NCBI GenBank assembly: GCA_012295275.1
Contig: CM022671.1
Span: forward strand, 3,578,565 to 3,642,564
DNA: 64,000 nt
Reading direction: 5' to 3'
DNA from: Chrysomallon squamiferum
Taxonomy: Eukaryota > Mollusca > Gastropoda > Neomphalida > Peltospiridae
Shown here: positions 54,526-61,945 of the stretch, one piece after another
Layout of the letters: every line of letters begins with the position of its first letter
Numbering within the stretch: the stretch's first letter is position 1
Made by a program: the position numbers and the translations under genes
The notes under the pieces: model-generated
Told to the model about the DNA's origin: nothing
The model's database searches: none
Seen by the model: the letters and a program-made list of their open reading frames with translations, nothing else

Positions 54526-55681
54526 TCTTGACGTCATCGGTCCAGGACGGAGTGATTTGCTCTATATTTTTCTTTACCACTGATAGAAGCATTTATTAGT
54601 GCGCTGTATATTCGTATGCTGCAGTCATGAAGAAATAAAATGGCGGCGTTGAAATGTTTTGTGACGACATTATTTTGCTGTCAGTTTGTCATTAAGGAAG
54701 ACCGTTCATCTAAAACAATAAAACAAGAATTTGGAAGTAATAATCATTTTGAAAAATTATATACAGCTCACAGGAACCATAATTTAATAGTGCTACAACA
54801 GGGATGTTGGCAGACATACTCTGCAGTGTTCTCTGCACTGAGAGAAGATACCAATATTTAAAAAAAAGAATCATAACCAAAAAGGGCCCTTCGCAAATTT
54901 GAGGGAGGTCCCGATCCCTTGGACCACCCCTCTAGCTCCACCCCATGTTTATGTTTTCAGACAAGAAATTTTGGGGACCATGGGGCTCCTGTAGTGTAAA
55001 GTGTGGAGAAGGGATTCAGAACAGAAGAAAAGTTTGTGAAAACTGTGAAAAAAACACTGAGAAAAGAGAATGCAAAATAGAATGCCAAGGTAAGGTCATT
55101 AGTTATATATCAGTTTGTTTTATTCTGACGTACTGTTACATAAAATCTATTTGTTTTATTAGTAAGCATGCATTTTAGATAGAAAAGCAAAATAATTTTA
55201 TTATGGATGTTGGTACAGTAATACAAAAAAAATGGGGGAGTTGGAACGGGAAATAGCCCATCGGAGCATTGAAATGGATTGATCACGTGTAGAAGTCATT
55301 ATCTATTTATTATCTAGCTTTATTAATGGACTTCATCCGTTATTTACTACATTTCAGATATCTATAGTTTTATTATTATTATTATTATTAATTTTATTAT
55401 TGATGTTGTTACTGCTGCTGCTGTTATTGTTGTTATTTTTATTGTTTCTGTTGTTGTTGACGTTGTTGTTGTTCTTTTTCTTGTAGTTGTTAACATGTAT
55501 TAAAATTACTGTTTATGTTGTAGTGAAAGGCGTGAAGGAGGAGCCATGCAGTCCTGGATGTAGCGAAGGCAAAAAATTCATCATGAGAAAATGTAAAAAA
55601 CATGAAAAATGCCACGGCTGGGTCACAGAGAAAACAAAATGTGACGAACGCAGATGTCCAGGTATTGTGACTTCGAGTATT

Positions 55682-55754
<73 letters not shown>

Positions 55755-56333
55755 AAAATAAATTAATAATAATAAAATTTAATAATAATAATAATAATAA
55801 TAATGATAATAAAAATAATAAAATTAACATTACTAAAATAACAATATTTCAGAAATACCGCGCATGTCATGGACCCCCTGGAGTCAATGCTCGGTCACGT
55901 GCGGAAAGGGAACCAGAGTGAGGACACAAATATGTCAGTTCCGGAACGGCACGGTATCTGACGTCTGCAAGGAAAAACGCGTGAGACAGAAAAGACGTAA
56001 AAAATGTCTTGTTCTTTGTCCAGGTAAAAAGATTATAAATTTTATTATATTTATTTATTTATTTATTTATTTATACCAAGAAAAATAATTTTCAAACTTA
56101 TTTACCGATATCTTTTGACACAAATTATCATATAGCTTAATGATAAAAGCACTCAACTATATATAAAAAAATTATTCCTTTGTCCGTTGGGCTTTTTCCC
56201 GTTCCAGACAATAACAAACGTACATTACTAGGCAAATTTCCATATAATTAGTTTATCAAAGATCGTGGTACATGCTCTGCTGTCTGTCTGAAAGTGCAAT
56301 GATATTAAGTAGCCAAGAAATGTTCCTCTCTTT

Positions 56334-56371
<38 letters not shown>

Positions 56372-57180
56372 ATACACACATACACACACCATGACTGTAA
56401 TTAGACACTTTCTAAAATGAGGCGAAAACACTTAATCGCCGAACGGAGCGGGGCATAAAAATTTGGGCGAGGGGTCTGGGGGCTACAAACGGTGGATTCA
56501 TTCAGTGGATATCGTTTCCATCGGAATAGAGATTTATATTTTTTAAATAAAATCTTTGTATAAAAGAAATCGTCAGTTATGGTATGAGATATTTTCCTCA
56601 TCTGCCACACAGACACACATACACATATACACACACATACATATATAATATTGTCTATATCTTTTATACAGTTATTAAACAGTGTCATTAAACAAATATT
56701 AATTCACTTATTCATTCATTCATTCATTCACTGGTATGAACATTTATCATTTTACTTCTTATTCACACTCAAGAACAATAATTCTTTACAGATGTCGCTG
56801 ACATACGTAAACTTCTGGAAAAATCTCCACACGACAAAGATTTGATGCGTATCGAGAAGAAAATGTCCAACAAGAAACTGAAAGAAGAGATTTTCAGCGC
56901 TAAAGAGATGGACGACACTGTTGTCACGGGTAACGAGTTTTCTATCAGTGGCGTCAGTCAGTGGGAGGTGGATCGACCTCTCACGTGCGCGGTCAAGTGC
57001 TTACAAATGGGTGGCGCGTGCAGATCGTTTAATTACAAGAAGAAGAACGGAACAGAAGCGACCTCTGTGTGTACTATGAATAGCGTATCAAGCGAGGATG
57101 CCGTGAAGAAGAATGCTTTGGAACCGATGGATGGATGGAAACTATTTGATTTAATTATGTTTTTTGACGTGGATGTGTAA
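41840..57180 (+). CDS. Secreted TSR-array protein: signal peptide, 23 thrombospondin type 1 exons, C-terminal PAN/apple-like domain
   Basis: Exon 0 is 41840-41918. TSR exons: E1 44418-44561, E2 45422-45565, E3 46017-46172, E4 46896-47039, E5 47393-47536, E6 48042-48185, E7 48466-48606, E8 48937-49080, E9 49344-49487, E10 49762-49905, E11 50207-50350, E12 50669-50812, E13 51109-51252, E14 51561-51704, E15 51979-52121 (frameshifted), E16 52257-52400, E17 52920-53063, E18 53338-53481, E19 53617-53760, E20 54292-54435, E21 54961-55089, E22 55524-55661, E23 55853-56023. Last exon 56792-57180. Every junction is phase 1. Consensus repeats read [17 protein letters not shown], then [16 protein letters not shown], then EEKKCKE and DCPG: 48 residues, six cysteines, two overlapping WxxW C-mannosylation motifs and a CxxTCG O-fucosylation motif. 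About 1216 residues if E15 is skipped. TSR proteins work in matrix and cell adhesion; the exact role is unknown. I do not recognise a named orthologue. Confidence 0.8.
42465..42595. repeat. (ACT/GCT)n trinucleotide tract in intron
   Basis: Interspersed CTACT and CTGCT triplets for about 130 bp in the first intron of the TSR-array gene. Ser/Thr/Tyr or Leu-rich translations are repeat artefacts. Confidence 0.9.
42660..42715 (-). mobile_element. Fragment of a mollusc tRNA-derived SINE, minus orientation
   Basis: GACTGGAACGGGAAATAACC is, on the minus strand, GGTTATTTCCCGTTCCAGTC. It matches the TTGGGCTATTTCTCGTTCCAG block of the SINE family I recall from bivalves and gastropods. Confidence 0.55.
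43139..43335 (+). repeat. Orphan copy of TSR-array intron sequence (no exon next to it)
   Basis: A long (CT)n run, then TTCTTGTTTAATATATTTCTGG, TATAACCTTTTGGAGACAT and TCAACAACTTTTCACATAC-like words, reproduce the sequence found just downstream of TSR exons E7, E9, E14 and E17. The 150 bp to the left, where an exon would be, do not read as a TSR in any frame (stops, no Trp/Cys pattern). Confidence 0.75.
44417..44561 (+). CDS. TSR exon E1, the oldest-looking member of the array
   Basis: The exon body is 44418-44561. It reads [17 protein letters not shown] followed by [15 protein letters not shown] and [12 protein letters not shown]. It keeps all six cysteines and the tryptophans but differs from the E4-E19 consensus at many silent and replacement sites, so it was not part of the recent amplification. 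Phase 1 at both ends. Confidence 0.85.
44620..44950. repeat. Degenerate (ACT)n tract directly behind TSR exon E1
   Basis: ACT/ATT/TCT triplets dominate for over 300 bp. Read after TAAATTTAG at 44622 in phase 1, the first 16-20 codons are Thr/Ser-rich and end at a possible donor GGTACT near 44672, also phase 1. A small mucin-like exon is possible but a decaying microsatellite is more likely. Confidence 0.6.
45055..45180 (-). mobile_element. SINE fragment, minus orientation, in the E1-E2 intron
   Basis: On the minus strand the words AAAAGATATCTTGCTGCTA and GTGGGTTTCCTATCATG follow in the order of the 3' body of the molluscan SINE (AAAAGATCCCTTGCTGCTAA, GGGTTTCCTCTC). Diverged and truncated. 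Confidence 0.55.
45583..45655. repeat. (CT)n tract behind TSR exon E2
   Basis: About 36 CT units starting 18 bp after the donor. The same location is CT-rich behind E4, E5, E6, E12, E20 and E22. Confidence 0.95.
46017..46172 (+). CDS. TSR exon E3, divergent member
   Basis: Read in phase 1 it gives [20 protein letters not shown], then [19 protein letters not shown] and [11 protein letters not shown]. Six cysteines and CSVTCGEG are kept but only one Trp remains. The acceptor (ATTATTAACTAG) is weak because the upstream sequence is an (ATT)n tract. The donor GTAACT is acceptable. It is 12 bp longer than the consensus. Confidence 0.65.
46190..46650. repeat. Degenerate CCAA/ACCAATCAA repeat in intron E3-E4
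   Basis: Words such as AACCAATC, AACCAACC, GACCAATCA and CAACCACC recur throughout, with about 40% C+A dinucleotides. It looks like an aged tetranucleotide array. No exon is visible. Confidence 0.65.
47056..47134. repeat. (CT)n tract behind TSR exon E4
   Basis: About 39 CT units beginning 17 bp after the donor of E4. It is the same homologous position as behind E2, but of different length. Confidence 0.95.
48466..48606 (+). CDS. TSR exon E7 with an in-frame 3-bp deletion
   Basis: Identical in layout to its neighbours except that the Lys codon after TC is missing (RTCNGQNC instead of RTCKNGQNC). The exon is 141 bp and stays in frame. The loop between the third and fourth cysteine is shortened by one residue. 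Confidence 0.85.
51561..54291 (+). repeat. Very recent 1.36-kb tandem duplication inside the TSR array
   Basis: Unit 1 is 51561-52919 (E14-E15-E16 with introns); unit 2 is 52920-54291 (E17-E18-E19 with introns). The offset is 1359 bp for E14/E17 and E15/E18, 1360 bp after the 1-bp deletion in E15, and 1372 bp at E17/E20 because of a longer (AAT)n tract. By eye, exons and introns match almost base for base, including intron words such as GTAACAATTTTTGTATCTCTC. Confidence 0.9.
51979..52121 (+). pseudogene. TSR exon E15 with a 1-bp deletion (frameshift)
   Basis: Positions 52051-52064 read CATGTAAAATGG where all sister exons have CATGTAAAAATGG, so one A is missing and the exon is 143 bp. Splice sites are intact. 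If included, the frame changes and meets TAA 12 codons into E16. If skipped, all junctions remain phase 1 and the protein is preserved. It arose after the duplication, since E18 is intact. A homopolymer sequencing or assembly error is the main alternative. Confidence 0.8.
54450..54522. repeat. (CT)n tract behind TSR exon E20
   Basis: About 36 CT units 15 bp after the donor. Past it the intron is unlike the other array introns, marking the right edge of the recently amplified segment. Confidence 0.95.
54961..55089 (+). CDS. TSR exon E21, short and divergent
   Basis: Reads [15 protein letters not shown], then [11 protein letters not shown] and [10 protein letters not shown]. The CSVKCG segment has Lys where Thr is fucosylated in the other repeats, so O-fucosylation should be lost. 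The exon is 129 bp, with a shorter loop between the third and fourth cysteines. The acceptor ATGTTTTCAG is good. Confidence 0.8.
55225..55300 (-). mobile_element. SINE fragment, minus orientation, in the E21-E22 intron
   Basis: On the minus strand GTGATCAATCCA, then GCTCCGATGGGCTATTTCCC and GTTCCAAC. The GGGCTATTTCCCGTTCC core matches the other copies at 42660 and 56130. Confidence 0.55.
55524..55661 (+). CDS. TSR-derived exon E22 without tryptophan ladder
   Basis: Reads [20 protein letters not shown], then [10 protein letters not shown] and [12 protein letters not shown]. The six-cysteine spacing and the closing CPG are kept, but the WxxW motifs and the CSVTCG fucosylation site are gone. 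Phase 1 at both ends. Flanked on the right by a (CT)n tract, as the array exons are. Confidence 0.75.
55685..55751. repeat. (CT)n tract behind exon E22
   Basis: About 33 CT units beginning roughly 23 bp after the donor. Confidence 0.95.
55853..56023 (+). CDS. TSR exon E23, canonical-type repeat
   Basis: Reads [20 protein letters not shown], then [14 protein letters not shown] and KKCLVLCPG. At 57 residues it has the length of typical animal TSRs, unlike the 48-residue array repeats. FRNGT holds a possible N-glycosylation sequon (NGT). Confidence 0.85.
56130..56315 (+). mobile_element. Diverged tRNA-derived SINE of the molluscan type
   Basis: TATAGCTTAATGATAAAAGC resembles a tRNA A-box region. 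It is followed by CCGTTGGGCTTTTTCCCGTTCCAG and, after about 60 bp, ATCAAAGATCGTGGTACATG and CTGTCTGTCTGAAAGTGCA. The order and spacing fit the SINE I recall (ATCAAAGGCCGTGGTATGTG, CTGTCTGTGGGATGGTGCA). Confidence 0.6.
56792..57180 (+). CDS. Last exon of the TSR-array gene: linker and PAN/apple-like domain
   Basis: Phase-1 exon of 129 codons ending at TAA 57178-57180. A charged, probably helical stretch ([19 protein letters not shown]) comes first. Then follow [20 protein letters not shown] and, after a Lys/Asn-rich loop, SVCTMNS and GWKLFD. Four cysteines in C-x3-C, C and C spacing with RSFNY fit a PAN/apple fold, a carbohydrate- or protein-binding module. Codon third positions are richer in G/C than in the array. 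Confidence 0.65.
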
Positions 57181-57488
57181 ACTTTAGGTAGGAAGATTGT
57201 TGTGTGAGTATACAAACAGAAAGCATTACAAACGAAGCCATCTTTGATATAAATATAGAAACAGAAAACGTTACGAATGAAACTTCTTTTATGTGGATAA
57301 TTATATGAACTGAAAACGTAACAAATGATATATCTTTTATGTAAATATTTAATAGAAAATATTATAATTATTTCATTTTGTATCCAAAAATATAAACAGA
57401 AAATAATATGAGTCTGTATTTTAAAATTATTTAACAAAAAATTTAAATACATGGAGCCGGGGAGTAGTTATTGTCAGGTATTAATATA

Positions 57489-58022
57489 CAGTGGTACCTG
57501 GACTTACGAGTGCCTCAACTTACGAGTTTTTCGATTACGAGCGGTCTATTTCTTGCTTAGAGTTGAAAGCCAAATTCGAGTTACGAGCGAGCTTCAGCTA
57601 CGCCGCCGCTAGTTGGCACAACGATCAACATAACATCCGGCCAGCATCCCGCGTCTCGCTCGTTTACTTCACGTGGTTACCTCGCCGCGGAATCATCTCT
57701 GTTGTGTTGTGCTCGCGTTTTGTGTAGTATTTTGCCAAATTTCTTTATTCTGGCCATGGATCCTAAGAAAGTGAGTGCAGAGGACAGTGCTGAGAAGAAG
57801 AAGCGGATGATGTCAATTGAATTAAATCCATTCAAAAACACGTTATTAAAAAACAAAGAAACAAAAAAAAACCCGGAAAAATTGGCGTGGTTTATGGAGG
57901 TCTGGAACGGATTAATGGTATTTCAATTAATATCATTTGGGAAAATTGATTTGATATATGAGCAAATTGACATACGAGCTCGATCATGAAACGAATTAAA
58001 CTCGTAAGTCAAGGTACGACTG
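57489..58022 (+). mobile_element. Tigger (pogo) deletion derivative, 534 bp, keeping the first transposase codons
   Basis: Ends CAGTGGTACCTGGACTTACG and, reverse complement of the right end, CAGTCGTACCTTGACTTACG. The left flank is TA and the right flank TG, a mutated TA duplication. At 57756 an ATG opens MDPKKVSAEDSAEKKKRMM, the start of a Tigger-type transposase as I remember it. After about 22 codons the sequence jumps to the 3' end of the element. No catalytic domain remains, so it is nonautonomous. Confidence 0.85.
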
Positions 58023-61000
58023 TGTATCTATCTACTTACAATGGATGTATTATTAATACGTGTATATTACTGAATAGAAATTATTTTTCTTGCAATTATT
58101 GGCTTAAAAAAATATATATATAAATTGAAGGTTTTTTTTTTATATAATTATTAATACTGATATATTTATAGAAATACTTGAAACGAACGTAATATATCAA
58201 AAGAAAACAAATTTGTAATTATTATTTTTTATTAGAATATTAAAAAAGAAAACATTAAAAATGGATTAATCAGTTTTTTCTGACAGTGTTTTAAACTGAT
58301 CTTTTCAATCAGAATCATTTGTAATCCTTTTCACATGTTTTTCCGTTTAATTTACGAAACTGTAAATGTAATATGTGATAAAATATTATAATAATTATAA
58401 TTCTATGAAATGGATATTTACATACTGGTAGAAAAGGTTACAAATGAACTGAAAAATTAATCGTGAATGAATAATCAGAAAACATTATAAACGAAAACAT
58501 TTGTGTAAGAATAAACACCAATTGTTTTAAATTATTTTTAACGCTTTTATACACTAATGATTTGAGAAAACGTTACAAATGTATGTTTGTGCAGTTCTTT
58601 GAAACAGATAAGTGAATATGAATACTTTACAGATGGACCTATTAGTATTCGATATGGAAATTTAAATCGAAAAAATGTGTATTGTCTGTATTTGTTTCTG
58701 TCCGTCCATCTACATCGGATAAGATTTATCATGTATAGTGGATTATGGATTAAGTTTGTTAAAAAAAACCTTGTTGTATGTTGATATCAGTGATACCTGT
58801 ATTTATATAGCCATAATTATATTTTATTATAGTCGCTAACTATTCCAACATATAATTGTTATATTTTTATTTTATATAGTTAGTTATTAAATCGTTCTAT
58901 GCATATATTGTTTTGACTTTTTGTTATGTAATTATATTGTGCACTTTATTTACGCGATACACTAAGTTTCACATACGCATTATAACAAAATATAATTATA
59001 TATATATATAAAATAATAATAATAATAAGAATAAGAATAATGGTGGGAACAAATAAATAATAAGATAAAAATATTAATAAATAAATAACATGAAGTTAAC
59101 TAAAACATTTGTCATCAAACAAATGTTTTGATTAAAATGCAGCCATAGAATAAATGGGGAAAATACAAATATTTTATTATTATAAATCGTTTTCATTTAT
59201 TATTTTTATTATGCCAGAAACTAGTATTAATTAATGGCATGTGAAACTGGAATTCACAGAAAAGTACTGATTTCAACATCTGACGAAATGCATGCACTAA
59301 AAGACAGCCATTACAGTAACTCACGTGACTATAACGTGACAGTTGTGTCATGCTTCAAGTCTGAACTGGTCCAATCAAAATTTAATTCAGCAGGTCAAAG
59401 ATCATAACAACAAAATAAAGAACAAAATCCAAAATTAACGTTGTATTCTTTATTTTTCATAATTCAAATATTGGTGTATCAAATTAAATATTGTGCTAAT
59501 TGTAAATTAAATTAAAAAAGGAACGTATAACACAACCACTACTACTAATAATATAGTATTTGAAAGGAAAGTACTAATAGAACTAGCAGAATAATAGTAG
59601 TAATAATAAAAGTGGTAAGAATAATAAAGGTAATAATTATAAAAGTAGTAACAGTAATAATAAATGTACTAGTAATAGTTACAGGAAGAACAAGAAAAGT
59701 AGTACTATAAAAAAATAAAAGCCATAACAGCAATGCCAGAAAAAGAGAAATTACACCAATCATGGCAATACAGTTAGTATCAATAATAGCAATAGCAATG
59801 ATAAAAAAGTAGCAATAATTTTGAAAGAGTAAGAAAGTAGAATTAGTAGTACAAATTGTAGTATAAATAGTAGTTGTAGTGATAGTAATAATAAAATAGC
59901 AGTAAAAATAATGGTATAAACAGTAGTGTTGCTAGTAATAACAAGTATATAAGTGAAATATTAACTGTTACAAAATTAAGTACTGTACCTAGAAAACCAG
60001 TCTTTAATGAAAACAACCAAAACTAAATAAATAAAAAATATTATACATTTTTATTTATTTAGTTTTTAAATATCTGTTTGTCACATACTTACTTCAGTTT
60101 CTGGCTTGTTAACTCTCCATGATTTTTAAGTTAAGACCTTGTTTGACATTAATATTAAAATATGTCATATTAAATAATTTATACTTGCCAATTAGTAATT
60201 TTAAAGTCTGATGTTCATACTATTTACAGTAGCCTGTTAATTAATTTATTTATTAGTACATGTACTTACTAATATAAATTTTAAAATTTATAAACTATCT
60301 TGTTCATGAAAGAAACAAATTAAAATACACTTGACCATTCATTTAATGGACTCCTATCTGTCAAATTCTTGAATTTCAGGGAACTGTAGAAATATTCTTG
60401 AATTGATCAAAATCGAGACCTGTCCAAGACCTAGTGAAATGTTTCCTTGAGTCTGCCAGTCTCTCTGTCCATCATAATAAAGTAAATTTAGTTCTGTATA
60501 CTATTCTACATTGTTAGTATTAATATTTCTGCTATTTCCAATGTCCTTCAGAAAATGTGAACTTTAATTTTTTTGGACAAATTTTGGACAATAAAAAAAA
60601 AAAAAAAAAGGAATAATTTAGTAACTGCAATAACTCTAAAGGATAAATTTATTAACCCTAAAATATCCCTGTCAAAAAAAATAATCAAATAATAATAATA
60701 ATAAAAAAAAAAAAAAAAAAATTATACATGTAAAATAAATAATAATAATATCAAGATAAAAAACATTAAATGTACAGCATCTAGTCTGCTAGGTCAAATA
60801 CTACACCAGCTATCTTATCTTTAATAGTTATACACATAACAAAATTACAAAGTAGGGACATAATCAACAAGCTAGGGAATGGCTATTTATGCAAATTTAT
60901 GCTACTATTGCACTCGGAATAATTTACATTAAATAATAATTAAATAACTGAAGAACCTCAACCGTAACTCCCTTCCAAAAAAAAGAAAACAAAAAAAACC

Positions 61001-61620
61001 CCAGAATAATATGAAACAAAAAAAAAAAAAAAACCACACAACAACTCAGAGTTCAAATCTAGTGCAACATGAAAATTCATATATTAATGTATACTCAGGT
61101 AAATTTTTGTTACTTTGTTGTTTTTACTTCTTTCTCTTCCTGCCAGTGATGAGTGTTTTAAAGATATTTGCATGTGATTTCTTGTCCTTGGCAACCCTTG
61201 ATGTCAGGTGATTAGTTCCCATTGAGAGCAGCAGCAGATTTCCTTTCTCATATTATCATCATAAAGAAGTTTTATATCTGACTTCAAATAACTTTTAATA
61301 TTAAACTGTGTTCAAGTGTTGTTAAAGGCTAAATCAGAAATATTTGGACTTAATTAGAAATAAACTTCACAAAAAAAAAAAAAAAAAATGGTAATTGTGG
61401 ACTGTATAATCACAACTTTTAAAACATCCTTTAACTAGATGAATAAGTTAATTTAGAAGTAGACTGTCTTAAACATTTTAGAGCTGATCAGATTTCTACT
61501 TTCATTCTTAAGATATATATATCATGCATTCTGATTCAGATAAACCAATCAAACATAATGACAAGACATTACTCCAGTTTTCAAGTTCTGGCTGTACAAT
61601 AATAAATGTTAACTGTGTCT
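58023..61620. other. Gene-free interval between the convergent TSR-array and NCKIPSD genes
   Basis: AT-rich, with TA runs near 58990, a perfect 11-bp hairpin at 59102-59129 and a degenerate AAT/AGT triplet stretch at 59540-59950. No exon or RNA gene is recognised on either strand. Confidence 0.6.
59102..59129. repeat. Perfect inverted repeat, 11-bp stem
   Basis: AAAACATTTGT and ACAAATGTTTT are separated by 6 bases. It may be the core of a small element or chance in AT-rich DNA. Confidence 0.6.
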
Positions 61621-61624
61621 TCGA

Positions 61625-61945
61625 CTGCAGTACAGATTTTAACATTACAAGTAAACTAAATGTCTTTTAGACTAGTGGACTGCAGTATAGATTTTAATGT
61701 TATATATAAATTAAAGGTTTGCTAGATTAGCAGACTGAAGTATAGATTTTAACATTACAAGTAAACTAAATATTTGTTAGACTAGTAGATTGCAGTATAG
61801 ATTTTAACATTACAAGTAAACTAAATGTTTGTTAGACTAGTAGATTGCAGTATAGGTTTTAATGTTACAAGTAAATTAAATGTTGATTTTAATGCTACAA
61901 GTAACCTAAATGTCTCTTAGACTAGCAGATTGTAGTATAGACTGA
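61625..61945. repeat. 55-bp minisatellite overlapping the 3' end of the NCKIPSD coding region
   Basis: CTGCAG/TTGCAG-like unit starts lie at 61625, 61680, 61735, 61790 and 61845, exactly 55 bp apart. A shortened unit follows and a last start (TTGTAG) is at 61930. Units carry GTATAGATTTTAACATTACA, AGTAAACTAAATG and TTAGACTAGTAGA. The copy at 61883-61945 contains the stop codon of the neighbouring gene. Confidence 0.92.

Noticed and set aside
54640-54861. 73-codon frame starting MAALKCF in intron E20-E21
   Set aside because: No family recognised, no splice support; the segment between 54540 and 54950 looks like inserted repeat DNA.
56131-56160. True tRNA gene
   Set aside because: Only an A-box-like half is present and no T-arm or acceptor pairing follows; it is better explained as the head of a SINE.
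56420-56500. GC-rich patch (CGAACGGAGCGGGGC, GGGGTCTGGGGGC) as a promoter
   Set aside because: It resembles fragments of dispersed repeats and sits in the last intron of the TSR-array gene; no start or exon nearby.
57033-57452. 139-codon minus-strand frame
   Set aside because: Antisense to the PAN-like last exon and its AT-rich 3' flank; Phe/Tyr/Ile-rich composition typical of AT-rich noncoding DNA.
57702-57989. 95-codon open frame as a host gene
   Set aside because: It is the remnant transposase start of the Tigger element; beyond about 22 codons it reads element 3' sequence.
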